From: Burkholderia pseudomultivorans
Lineage (GTDB): Bacteria > Pseudomonadota > Gammaproteobacteria > Burkholderiales > Burkholderiaceae
Assembly (NCBI RefSeq): GCF_001718415.1
Contig: NZ_CP013377.1
Coordinates: forward strand, 2,294,001-2,358,000
Length of the DNA stretch: 64,000 bases
Reading direction: 5' to 3'
How positions within the stretch are numbered: the first letter of the stretch is position 1; every line of letters starts with the position of its first letter. Under the pieces are notes generated by a model that searched no databases, had not been told where the DNA came from, and saw nothing but the letters and a program-made list of their open reading frames with translations. Shown piece after piece: positions 8,545 through 16,514 of the stretch. The translations under genes were made by a program, and so were the position numbers.

Positions 8545-8572
8545 CGCGCGGCGCGCCGGCGAACGCGGCCGG

Positions 8573-9088
8573 TCAAGGGTGGCGAATGCGGATCACGACC
8601 GGCTCCGGCGCGCCGGACGCCCGGCCCGCTGCGGCGAGCGTCAGCGATCCGCCGGACGGGCCAACCCGATGCACGCCGTCCGGTCGCAGCGACACGACGC
8701 GCCCGCCCGCCGCATCGCGCCACGTCGCGCGAATGCCCGATCGCTCGGGCGCGGCGAGCGGCGCGCCGTCGAGCCCGAGCAGCGCGACATGCGCGCCCGG
8801 CAAACGCCGGCCGTGCGCATCGAAATGCAGCGTCGCCGTTCTACTCCCCGACTCTTCCATGATCGCCGGCGGCGACGCGTCGAACCTCACGTCGTAGCGC
8901 TCGACGAGCGCGCCGGTAAACCGCACCACGCCGTTCGAACCGACCGTCCCGGCCGCAGCCGCGCCGGACATCGCGCAAGCGACGCCCACGCCCGCCATCG
9001 TCATCCGCAGCGCGGCGCCGATGCGCCGCGGCGCGCAATTCTCCGCGCCGCCCGCTTCCCCTTCCGTTCGCTTCTGCCTGATTCGCAT
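8573..9088 (-). CDS. Exported protein, weakly fimbrin-like
   Basis: The 171-residue product starts MRIRQKRTEGE after a strong GGGAGG site. After a basic N-region it has a hydrophobic, Ala-rich signal segment (MTMAGVGVACAMSGAAAAG). The mature start SNGVVRFTGALVE resembles the first strand of type 1 pilins, but the two pilin cysteines are absent and no chaperone, usher or other pilin gene is nearby. I do not recognise the remainder. It is a single gene between a terminator and a convergent transporter gene. Confidence 0.65.
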   Translation of the reverse strand: MRIRQKRTEGEAGGAENCAPRRIGAALRMTMAGVGVACAMSGAAAAGTVGSNGVVRFTGALVERYDVRFDASPPAIMEESGSRTATLHFDAHGRRLPGAHVALLGLDGAPLAAPERSGIRATWRDAAGGRVVSLRPDGVHRVGPSGGSLTLAAAGRASGAPEPVVIRIRHP

Positions 9089-9114
9089 GTTCCGCCTCCC
9101 TCTGCCGTGCAACC

Positions 9115-9151
9115 AGAAAAAAAGCGGCGTGACGCATCCGTCACACCGCTT
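9115..9151 (-). terminator. Rho-independent terminator (minus strand)
   Basis: The stem AAGCGG.GTGACG (9122-9134) pairs with CGTCAC.CCGCTT (9139-9151) with one mismatch, and seven A residues at 9117-9123 give a U-tract on the minus strand. It ends the dehydrogenase/SDR transcript before the exported-protein gene. Confidence 0.85.
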
Positions 9152-9282
9152 CGTTTGCTGGCAATCACTTTAGAGAGAGACGCCGGGACAATATATGGGA
9201 CAAGTCCTAAATCGCTGCTTGCTTGATCGAACTCGTATCGTTCTTCAGCTGCGCCCGCGCCGCCGGCCGAGCCGGCATACGA

Positions 9283-10299
9283 TCAGGCATCCGGATCGAC
9301 GCGCAGCACGAGCTTGCCGCGATGGTCGCCGTCGAACAGACGATTGAGCACGTCGGGCGCGTTTTCGAGACCGTCCGCGACAGTTTCCTCGGCCTTGAGC
9401 CGCCCGTCGCGCAACCAGCCCGCGAGCGTGCGCACGGCTTCGCGGCCGTTGCGGTAGTCGAGGATCAGGAAGCCGCGCATCGTCAGCCGCTTCGAGATCA
9501 GCACGCCGACGTCGTCCGCCGCGCGGCCGCTGTTGTAGTTCGAGATCACGCCGCACAGCGCGACGCGCCCGCCGATCACCATCCGCGACAGCACCGCGCG
9601 CATCACCTCGCCGCCGACGTTCTCGAAATTGACGTGCACGCCGTCCGGCGTCGCCGCCTTCAGCTGCTGGCGGAAGTCGTCGGCCTTGTAGTCGACCGCT
9701 GCGTCGAAGCCGAGCGTGTCGGTCAGGTAGCGGCACTTGTCCGGGCCGCCCGCGATGCCGACCACGCGCGCGCCGTGGATCTTGCCGATCTGCCCGGCGA
9801 TCGAACCGACCGAGCCGGCCGCCGCCGACACGACCAGCGTCTCGCCCGGCTGCACCGGCGCGATTTCCGTCAACCCGTAGTACGCGGTCTGGCCGCTCAT
9901 CCCGCATGCGCCGAGCAGCGTCGGCAGCGGCAGCCCCGACTCCGCGGGCAGCTTCACGAGCTGCGCGGCATGCCCGGCCGGCACCGCCGCATAGTCCTGC
10001 CAGCCGACGAGCCCCTGCACGAGATCGCCTTCGGCGAAACCGGCATGCCGCGACGCGACCACGCGCCCGATGCCGAGCGCGCGCATCACTTCGCCGATCG
10101 CGACGGGCGGCAGGTACTGCGGCACGTCGCTCATCCACACGCGGTTGGTCGGGTCCATCGACAGGTACAGCACGCGCACGAGCACTTCGCCGTCCGCGAG
10201 CGCCGGCACGGGCGTTTCGACGAGCGAGAAATGTTCGCGGCCGACGCGTCCTTCCGGGCGCGTCTTCAGCAACAGCTGGCGATTCACGGGTGTCGACAC
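9283..10299 (-). CDS. NADP-dependent MDR oxidoreductase (YncB/CurA-like)
   Basis: The 338-residue protein belongs to the zinc-free medium-chain reductase branch that reduces 2-alkenals, prostaglandins or curcumin. It has a GroES-like N-terminal part (SMDPTNRVWMSDVPQY) and a Rossmann nucleotide site (SAAAGSVGSIAGQIGKIHGA, about residues 157-176), and lacks structural zinc cysteines. The C-terminal GKLVLRVD is family-typical. The SDR gene lies 34 bp upstream on the same strand, so the pair is probably co-transcribed, ending at the terminator at 9115-9151. The physiological substrate is unknown. Confidence 0.92.
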   Translation of the reverse strand: MSTPVNRQLLLKTRPEGRVGREHFSLVETPVPALADGEVLVRVLYLSMDPTNRVWMSDVPQYLPPVAIGEVMRALGIGRVVASRHAGFAEGDLVQGLVGWQDYAAVPAGHAAQLVKLPAESGLPLPTLLGACGMSGQTAYYGLTEIAPVQPGETLVVSAAAGSVGSIAGQIGKIHGARVVGIAGGPDKCRYLTDTLGFDAAVDYKADDFRQQLKAATPDGVHVNFENVGGEVMRAVLSRMVIGGRVALCGVISNYNSGRAADDVGVLISKRLTMRGFLILDYRNGREAVRTLAGWLRDGRLKAEETVADGLENAPDVLNRLFDGDHRGKLVLRVDPDA

Positions 10300-10333
10300 G
10301 ATCTGCTCCTCCTGGTTGACCTGCGCAAGCTGT

Positions 10334-11122
10334 TCAGACCGCGCACATGCCGCCGTCGAGCACGAGTTCGGCGGCGGTCATGAAGCGGCTCTCGTCGGAC
10401 GCGAGATAGACGGCCGCATGCGCGACGTCGTCCGGCTCGCCGAGCCGGCGCAGCGGAATGCCGCGCGCGAGCTTGCGCGCGGCGTCGCGTTCGCCGAGCG
10501 CCTGGAACAGCGGCTCGACGATGCCCGTGCGGATGAACGCCGGATGAATCGAATTGCAGCGCACGTCGAGCTCGCGCCGCGCACAGTCGATCGCGACCGA
10601 CTTCGTCAGCGACGCGACCGCCGCCTTCGACGCGTTGTACGCGGTGTAGTCCGGCTCGACCTTGAACGCGGCGACCGACGAGATATTGACGATCGACGCG
10701 GGGCGGCTCGCGCTCAGGTACGGCAGCGCATGCTTGCAGCCGAGCACGATGCTCTCGACGTTGATCGCCATCACGCGCCGCCATTCGTCGAGTTCGACCT
10801 GCGCGGGTGCGGCGACCGAGCCGACGCCCGCATTGTTGACGAGCACCGACAGCCCGCCCATCGCTTCGTTCGCCTGCGCGAGCAGCGCCTGCCAGCGCGC
10901 TTCGTCGCGCACGTCCTGCACGGCGGCGAACGCGACCGTGTCCGCGCGCCCCACATTGAGCTCCTGCGCGAGCGCATCGAGCGCGGCCGCCTCGGCGATG
11001 TCGGTCAGGAACACGCGCGCGCCCTGTTCGACCATGCGGCGCGCGATCGCGCGGCCGAGGCCGCCGGCGGCGCCCGTGATGTATGCGCACTTGCCTGCGA
11101 GGCGCGGGGAAACGGCTGTCAT
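10334..11122 (-). CDS. Short-chain dehydrogenase/reductase
   Basis: This 262-residue SDR has the N-terminal glycine motif TGAAGGLGRAIARRM (about residues 15-30), the NNAGVG motif near residue 92, the catalytic Ser in VNISSV, and the YxxxK in YTAYNASKAA (about residues 157-165). Such enzymes oxidise or reduce an alcohol/keto group with NAD(P). It lies directly upstream of the MDR reductase in a likely two-gene operon. No substrate can be named from sequence. Confidence 0.93.
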   Translation of the reverse strand: MTAVSPRLAGKCAYITGAAGGLGRAIARRMVEQGARVFLTDIAEAAALDALAQELNVGRADTVAFAAVQDVRDEARWQALLAQANEAMGGLSVLVNNAGVGSVAAPAQVELDEWRRVMAINVESIVLGCKHALPYLSASRPASIVNISSVAAFKVEPDYTAYNASKAAVASLTKSVAIDCARRELDVRCNSIHPAFIRTGIVEPLFQALGERDAARKLARGIPLRRLGEPDDVAHAAVYLASDESRFMTAAELVLDGGMCAV

Positions 11123-11228
11123 CGAAGCTGCTCCTGTCGTGAATCGTCGTCGCGGTTCGTGGCCGCGACCGTGATGGCCGGACCGGCTGCAATGCGCGCC
11201 GCCGGCCGTCGTGGAAGAGCCGCGCCGC

Positions 11229-11819
11229 TCAGGCGCGGTCGGCCGGCGCCGAACGCACGAACGCGCACAGCTGCGGCGAATGCGTGTCGATCATCTGCTG
11301 GAACGGTGCACGATGCCCGTACGCGATGCCGGACACCAGAAACAGGCACACGGCCGCGAGACGCGGCGAGACCGGCGTCCTTTGCACGCGCGCGTACGCA
11401 CGCAGGAACGCGAACGCGACCAGCGCGCCGAGCAGCCAGCCCGCGACGACCTCGGGAATCGTATGCGAATGATCGAAGACGCGCGCGACGGCCGTCGCCG
11501 CGCCGGCGAGCAGGCCCGCCGCGACGCCGGGCGCCTGGCCCGGACGGAACGCCTGCCACAGCATCGACAGCGCGACGGTCCACACCGACGTCGACAGCAT
11601 CGTATGGCCGCTGATCACGCGGAAATCGAACGCGGGCAGCGCGACGCCGCAGCCCGCATAGAGAATCTTGGTCGCGCCGACCAGCGCCATGCCGGCCGCC
11701 AGCAGCGCGACCCAGCGCAGCGCGAGCCGCCAGTTCGACAGCGCGAGCCAGGCCGCGCACGTCAGGGCGATCGGCAAGGTCAACGCGGCATCGCCGATGT
11801 TGCTGATTTCACTCCACAT
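11229..11819 (-). CDS. PAP2-family phosphatase, membrane-bound
   Basis: The 196-residue inner-membrane protein has five or six hydrophobic helices and PAP2 signatures: ISGHTMLS (motif 2, about residues 69-76) and ARVFDHSHTIPEVVAGWLLG (motif 3, with catalytic His). The usual SR of motif 3 is AR here and the usual Asp is Glu, as in many bacterial variants. Members dephosphorylate lipid phosphates such as undecaprenyl pyrophosphate or phosphatidate. The gene stands alone between an SDR operon and mntH, all on the minus strand. Confidence 0.88.
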   Translation of the reverse strand: MWSEISNIGDAALTLPIALTCAAWLALSNWRLALRWVALLAAGMALVGATKILYAGCGVALPAFDFRVISGHTMLSTSVWTVALSMLWQAFRPGQAPGVAAGLLAGAATAVARVFDHSHTIPEVVAGWLLGALVAFAFLRAYARVQRTPVSPRLAAVCLFLVSGIAYGHRAPFQQMIDTHSPQLCAFVRSAPADRA

Positions 11820-11900
11820 AGCGCACTTCGAACCACGGCTGAAAGGCCGCAGTTTAACGCATGCGCGCGAGGCGTCTGTGTCTGCCTGTGTCAGGCTGTA

Positions 11901-13217
11901 TCAGCCTGCGACACCGGTAATCAGCAGCAGGTTGGTGCCGGTGATGACGACGAACAGCGCCCACGCGATCGCGCGCGTGCCGCGGCCGATCGTGTGCTCG
12001 CCCATCGTCGCGCGATCGCCGACCGAGCGGATCAGCGGCCACATCGCGAACGGCAGCTGCAGGCTCAGCAGCACCTGGCTCCAGACCAGCAGCTGTCCGA
12101 CCGAATTGTCGCCGAGCCACAGCACGCCGATCAGCGCGGGCACCAGCGCGAGGCCGCGCGTAATCAGCCGGCGCTGATAGCACGGGATCTTCATGTGCAG
12201 GAAGCCGTCCATGATCACCTGGCCCGCGATCGTGCCCGTCAGCGTCGAGCTCTGCCCGGACGCGAGCAGCGCGATGCCGAACAGCAGCGCAGCCGCGCCG
12301 CCCGCGATCGGCGTAATCAGCTGGTAGGCCTGCTCGATGTCGGTGACGTGGGTCTGCCCGGTCGCATGGAAGGCCGCCGCCGCGACGACCAGGATCGCCG
12401 CGTTGACGAGCATCGCGACGAACAGCGACACGACGGTGTCGACGCGTACGACGGCGAGCGTGTCGCGAATCGCGCCGCGCGCGCCGCCGACCACGCGCCG
12501 CGTCTGCACGACCGACGAATGCAGATAGAGGTTGTGCGGCATGATCGTCGCGCCGACGATGCCGAGCGCGAGCACGATCGCGTCCTTGCGGTCATGCCCC
12601 GGATCGCCGGGCACGAGCCCTCGCGCCACCGCATGCCAGTCGGGCGGCGTGATCGCGACCTGCGCGACGAAGCAGAACGCCATCGTCGCGATCAGCCCGA
12701 GCACGATCGCCTCGATCTGCCGGAAGCCCTTGCCCTGCAACCCGAGCACGATCACCGTGTCGAGCGCGGTCAGCACGATGCCCCACGCGAGCGGCACGCC
12801 GAGCAGCAGCTTGAACGCGAGCGCGCAGCCGAGCACTTCCGCGATGTCGCACGCGATGATCGACACCTCGGCCGTCACCCATTGAACCGCGCGCCCGAAC
12901 GGGCCGTAGCGGTCGTAGCTGGCCTGCGCGAGATCCTTGCCGGCGACGAGGCCGAGCCGCGCGGCGAGCATCTGCAGGAAGATCGCCGCGATGCTCGAAA
13001 ACGCGACGACCCACAGCAGCGCATAGCCGAACTGCGAGCCGGCCTGGATATCGGTCGCCCAGTTGCCGGGATCCATGTAGCCGATCGCGACCAGCAGGCC
13101 CGGGCCGAAGAAGCGCTTGAGCTTCAGCCAGCGCGACGCGCCGGCGTCGATCGTGATGCTGCCCTTTACTTCCGACGGACAGAACGGAGCTGTGGCGGTG
13201 GTGGGGAGGAAGCGCAT
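11901..13217 (-). CDS. mntH: Mn2+/H+ symporter MntH (Nramp)
   Basis: The 438-residue protein has the Nramp metal-site motif MDPGNWATDI in TM1 and the MPHNLYLH motif in TM6, plus about eleven hydrophobic helices. Nramp proteins import Mn2+ and other divalent metals with protons across the inner membrane. I chose the ATG at 13217 because the N-terminus MRFLPTTATAPF leads into a typical Nramp start; the larger frame is Arg-rich. Its first 52 bp overlap the 3' end of the upstream AraC-family gene on the same strand, implying coupled translation. An inverted repeat (CAGGCTG/CAGCCTG) covers its stop codon. Confidence 0.93.
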   Translation of the reverse strand: MRFLPTTATAPFCPSEVKGSITIDAGASRWLKLKRFFGPGLLVAIGYMDPGNWATDIQAGSQFGYALLWVVAFSSIAAIFLQMLAARLGLVAGKDLAQASYDRYGPFGRAVQWVTAEVSIIACDIAEVLGCALAFKLLLGVPLAWGIVLTALDTVIVLGLQGKGFRQIEAIVLGLIATMAFCFVAQVAITPPDWHAVARGLVPGDPGHDRKDAIVLALGIVGATIMPHNLYLHSSVVQTRRVVGGARGAIRDTLAVVRVDTVVSLFVAMLVNAAILVVAAAAFHATGQTHVTDIEQAYQLITPIAGGAAALLFGIALLASGQSSTLTGTIAGQVIMDGFLHMKIPCYQRRLITRGLALVPALIGVLWLGDNSVGQLLVWSQVLLSLQLPFAMWPLIRSVGDRATMGEHTIGRGTRAIAWALFVVITGTNLLLITGVAG

Positions 13218-14266
13218 GGAAGCCGGGAGTCGAAATCGCGATAGGGCGATTTTACGGGTATCCGCCCCGTTTTCTCCCGCGCGCCGCGGCGCGGCCGTTC
13301 GGCATCGTACGCGTGCGCCGCCGGCTCGCCCGCGTGGTCCAGCGCTGCGACGTCGTGGGCGAGGATCTTCTCCCGCTCGGCGACGCGAAATTCGGTCGGC
13401 GACATCAGCAGGCGCTGGCGGAACAGCTTCGCCAGCCGCTCGCCGCTGCCGAAGCCGGTGCGCCGCGCGACCTTGTCGGCCGGCAGCATCGTATGGACCA
13501 GCATGTGGCACGCGCGCTCGAGCCGCACGTGCTGTACGAACTCGGTCGGCGTCACGCCGATCTCGTTCTTGAAGCGCCGCAGGAAATTGCGCTCGCTCAT
13601 CGCGACGGCCTGCGCGACATCGGCGACCGAGATGCGATTCACGCTCTGCGCGCGCAGACGCTGCGCCGCCATCCGGATCGACGGGCTCGCGCTCAGTTCG
13701 CGGAATGCCCACATCGACTGCGCATAGCGCTGCTCGACCGGCCGCAGCAGGTTGCAGGCGATCTCCTGCGCGGCGCTGTCGCCGAGGTCGACGCGGAACA
13801 TGTCGAGCGCCGCGGCGAACACGTCGGTCTCGACCGCGTGCAATTCGGTCGCGGTCGCCGCGCGATGCCGTCCGGCGGGCCGCGCGGGCGTCGCCGACGC
13901 GCGCCGCGCCGCGGCGAGCGCCGGCAGGTCCATCGCATCGACGATCGAGCGCGCGTGCTCGCGCACCTCGGCCAGCCGGCGACGCAGCGCGTCGTTCCAG
14001 TTGACGGCCACCCGCTCGCCGTGCAGATGGAAGAACGCGAGCACGCGCCGGGCGTGTTCGTCGTTAAGCGCTTCGGTGGCGATCCGCACACCGGACGCCG
14101 ATTGCAGCAGCCCGCCGCTTTCGGAAACGTACTTCAGTTGATAGCCCGCGCCGAACGCGTGCAGGCGATTCGCCAGATTGAAGGCCTCGCCGAGACGCGC
14201 GGCCTGGGCCAACGAAAACCCCGTGCTCAAATAGATAACGACCCACCGCTGATTTGCTGCATCCAC
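13166..14266 (-). CDS. GlxA-family AraC transcriptional regulator
   Basis: The 366-residue protein has an N-terminal DJ-1/PfpI-like domain (VVIYLSTGFSLAQAARLGEAFNLAN) that lacks a catalytic cysteine, then an AraC DNA-binding domain with two helix-turn-helix units (ISVADVAQAVAMSERNFLRRF and ARRTGFGSGERLAKLFRQRL, about residues 215-290). This is the GlxA layout. About 75 residues follow the AraC domain, a Pro/Arg-rich tail that runs 52 bp into mntH; this extension is unusual. The overlap suggests it is co-transcribed with mntH. The effector is unknown. Confidence 0.88.
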   Translation of the reverse strand: MDAANQRWVVIYLSTGFSLAQAARLGEAFNLANRLHAFGAGYQLKYVSESGGLLQSASGVRIATEALNDEHARRVLAFFHLHGERVAVNWNDALRRRLAEVREHARSIVDAMDLPALAAARRASATPARPAGRHRAATATELHAVETDVFAAALDMFRVDLGDSAAQEIACNLLRPVEQRYAQSMWAFRELSASPSIRMAAQRLRAQSVNRISVADVAQAVAMSERNFLRRFKNEIGVTPTEFVQHVRLERACHMLVHTMLPADKVARRTGFGSGERLAKLFRQRLLMSPTEFRVAEREKILAHDVAALDHAGEPAAHAYDAERPRRGAREKTGRIPVKSPYRDFDSRLPCASSPPPPQLRSVRRK

Positions 14267-14609
14267 GTGCCAAGCCCCCGCTCGTTCCGACTTCTTTTAT
14301 TGCCGTCGAACTGTCTGGCTGGTATTGGATTTTGAATTCACGCGACAGGACGGCTATCTCGAAATATGAAGCGACGGCATCTTAGCCGAACGGGTTGCGC
14401 GTGGGGCGCCAGTTGGCCGACTCGGACAGCATGATGGCGGATTACTACAGGTTGTCGCGGGCCGTTGGTATGTCGCTGCTGAATATTGCGCGGCGCCGCC
14501 GCGCTGCGCGGCACATTGCATACGCGAGTTCGACCGAAACGGTATGCTGGCGACTCCGCCCGTCGCAGCCGCGCTGCGGCGCCCGCTTTCCCGCCCTCGG
14601 AGATTCGCC
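14267..14609. other. Divergent intergenic region
   Basis: No gene is seen between the minus-strand GlxA-like gene and the plus-strand OsmC gene. The region is AT-richer near 14290-14350, where the regulator's promoter probably lies. Close to OsmC an inverted repeat GCATAC (14518-14523) / GTATGC (14542-14547) is a possible operator. Nothing else is supported. Confidence 0.5.
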
Positions 14610-15011
14610 ATGCCGTCGATCCACGCCACCGCCGTCCTCGATGCCGATGCGCCCGACTATGTCGTTCGACTGCAGGCCGGCTCGCATTCGCTGACCGGCG
14701 ACGAAGCCGAGCGCGAAGGCGGCCATGATGCCGGGCCGGCGCCGTACGAGTTCGTGCTGGCCGGCCTCGCGCAATGCACGGCCGCGACGCTGCGCATGTA
14801 CATGCAGCGCAAGTCGTGGCCGGCCGTGCGCATCGACGTGCGCACCGAGCTGCACGCGGATCGCGAAGGCCTGCAGTACGTGCGGCGCGTCGTCACGCTC
14901 GACGGTGCGCTCGACGACGCGCAGCGCGCCCGTCTCGCGGAAATCTGCGAGAAGACGCCCGTCACGCTGTTCATCAAGCGCGGCACGCGAATCGAGACGA
15001 CGCTGGCGTGA
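14610..15011 (+). CDS. OsmC/Ohr-family protein
   Basis: The 133-residue protein has the OsmC fold pattern: an N-terminal beta region, GPAPYEFVLAGLAQCTAATLRMYM with the first conserved Cys near residue 56, and RLAEICEKTPVTLFIKRG with the second Cys near residue 115. The cysteine pair reduces organic hydroperoxides in this family. Monocistronic, convergent with the DyP peroxidase gene across 123 bp. I favour the ATG at 14610 over an upstream extension. Confidence 0.9.
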   Translation: MPSIHATAVLDADAPDYVVRLQAGSHSLTGDEAEREGGHDAGPAPYEFVLAGLAQCTAATLRMYMQRKSWPAVRIDVRTELHADREGLQYVRRVVTLDGALDDAQRARLAEICEKTPVTLFIKRGTRIETTLA

Positions 15012-15134
15012 TGCGCGTCACCCGTCGCGCGGCGTGCGAAAGCAGGCGCGTGACCGGGATCGCGCGAAATGCGCAACGGGCGGACCGGCGCATCGCGCGG
15101 CCCGCCCGTTTGCGAGCGACTGCGTATCCCGCGC

Positions 15135-16016
15135 TTACAGCCCGAGCGCGGACAGGTCCAGCTTGCCGTCCTTCATCGGCGGACACCAGAAGTACGCACC
15201 CGTCAGCGGCCGCGTGAAGCGGAACAGGCCGTCGACGATCCCGTCGTCCGCGCCGCTCATGCGGCGCATCTGCACGTCGAACGCGCGGAACGAGTTGCCG
15301 AACGCGACGAAGTAGAGGCCCGCGCGGCGCGCGTCGGACCACGGCGACGAACGGCGCAGCATGAATGCTTCGGGCTCGAAACTTTCCTGCGCGGTGCGCT
15401 TCACGTGCGCGAACGCCGGCGCGTCGTCGAGCTCCTCGTTGTCCGACCGGCGGCGGCCGACGATGTTGTCCATGTCGGCGGACGCGATGCGCTCCATCTG
15501 GTCGAAGTCGTGCAGCCACTGCTGGACCGCGACGAAGCTCGCGCCGTCGAGCCCCGCGCCCTGCCCCGCGACGATCGCGGCGGCCACCGCGTCGTCGCCG
15601 GTCGGGTTCTCGGTGCCGTCCTCGTAGCCGGACAGGTCGCGATCGTTCGAATAGCGGAACCCGTCGACGGCGTCCTGCAGCGTGAATGCGGGCGCGAGCG
15701 CGCGTTCGATCGCCCGCGCGCGCAGCACGATCTCGCCGCGATCGTCGGCGCGCAGCCAGACCCACACGTCGGCCGGCGTCGCCGGCAGCGCGCGGTCCTT
15801 CACCGCGAACGCCGGATAGTCGGTCAGGCCCGGAATCCGACGGTCGAGGTGCAGCGCCAGCGAGTGCCCGAAACCGACGACCGTGTCGCGCCCGTCGACG
15901 ATCTCGCGCAGCGCGGCCAGCGCGGCCGGCACATCGCCGCCGTTCGAAATCGTGAAGGTCAGGTATCGGGCCGCCGTGTCGATCGGAGCCAGGATGCCTT
16001 GCTGAACGTCGCTCAT
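15135..16016 (-). CDS. Dye-decolorizing (DyP-type) peroxidase, YfeX-like
   Basis: The 293-residue protein shows the DyP signature GYEDGTENP near residues 144-152 (catalytic Asp) and the proximal heme His region AFAHVKRT near residue 210, with a C-terminal AFGNSFRAFDVQM segment typical of YfeX. No Tat or Sec signal is present, so it is a cytoplasmic B/P-type DyP. It oxidises substrates with hydrogen peroxide through heme. The ATG at 16016 is preferred because the upstream extension is Arg/Pro-rich. It is divergent from the ABC exporter across a 498-bp gap. Confidence 0.93.
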   Translation of the reverse strand: MSDVQQGILAPIDTAARYLTFTISNGGDVPAALAALREIVDGRDTVVGFGHSLALHLDRRIPGLTDYPAFAVKDRALPATPADVWVWLRADDRGEIVLRARAIERALAPAFTLQDAVDGFRYSNDRDLSGYEDGTENPTGDDAVAAAIVAGQGAGLDGASFVAVQQWLHDFDQMERIASADMDNIVGRRRSDNEELDDAPAFAHVKRTAQESFEPEAFMLRRSSPWSDARRAGLYFVAFGNSFRAFDVQMRRMSGADDGIVDGLFRFTRPLTGAYFWCPPMKDGKLDLSALGL

Positions 16017-16186
16017 CGTTTCCTCAGGAATGGTTCGTGGTGAATCCGCGGGGGGCGGCGCGCCGGGCCGCCCGGCACGCAGCGCAAGCCGAAACGCAAG
16101 CGCCGCGCACGCCGGCCGGTGTGCACCGCCGCACCGCGTCAGGCCCGCGCAAGAAGGGCCGAAACCCTGAATACTAACCGTATCGA

Positions 16187-16242
16187 CGCCGCAACGCCGC
16201 ATTCGTCGGACGTTGCGGCGGATCGGACACTGCTGATAGAAT
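16187..16242 (+). promoter_or_regulatory. Promoter with 10-bp dyad over the -35 box
   Basis: CGCCGCAACG (16187-16196) and CGTTGCGGCG (16211-16220) are perfect inverted repeats separated by 14 bp. The right arm contains TTGCGG (16213-16218), which stands 18 bp before TAGAAT (16237-16242), a plausible sigma-70 promoter. A repressor bound to the dyad would block it; that is inference. Confidence 0.6.
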
Positions 16243-16294
16243 CCTTGCACGTCTTTTCGACGTCCTTTCAACCGTTCACTTCAGGGAGGTGCAG

Positions 16295-16345
16295 ATGTTC
16301 CGAATGCCAGCAGCCTTCCCGAACGTGGTCCCACGGCACAGCTGA
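16295..16345 (+). CDS. Putative 16-residue leader peptide
   Basis: The frame reads MFRMPAAFPNVVPRHS and stops. GGGAGGT (16284-16290) sits at good spacing before the ATG, better than the site of the exporter gene 170 bp further on. It lies just downstream of a plausible promoter. Short frames occur by chance in GC-rich DNA, so only position and ribosome site support it. If translated, it could control the exporter by attenuation or by ribosome stalling at its three prolines. Confidence 0.4.
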   Translation: MFRMPAAFPNVVPRHS

Positions 16346-16514
16346 TCCAGCCTGCCGTCTGCGCCGGCTCCCGGATGTTTCGATAATCCGCCGGCCCGCG
16401 CATTTTCCCGACAGCCCGTTTTCGTTCCGCCGCGCGGCATCCGTGCGGCCCCGGCTGTTGCGTTTGTTCTCCGAACCGGAAAGTCCCGTCGCGCGATGCG
16501 CCGGGCAACGATAC

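Larger units (their letters stand above)
16017..16514. other. Long leader region of the ABC exporter gene
   Basis: The gap contains, in order, a 10-bp dyad overlapping a sigma-70-like -35 box (16187-16220), a -10 box (16237-16242), a well-placed Shine-Dalgarno sequence and a 16-codon reading frame (16295-16345), then about 170 bp of untranslated RNA before the exporter ATG. The minus-strand side holds the DyP promoter, which I could not define. Confidence 0.6.

Noticed and set aside
11892..11908. CAGGCTG/CAGCCTG hairpin as terminator for mntH
   Set aside because: It covers the mntH stop codon and has no U-tract, so a terminator call is not supported.
13218..13712. Extended N-terminus of MntH
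   Set aside because: The extra 165 residues are Arg-rich and overlap the AraC-family coding frame; Nramp proteins start close to the MRFLP position.
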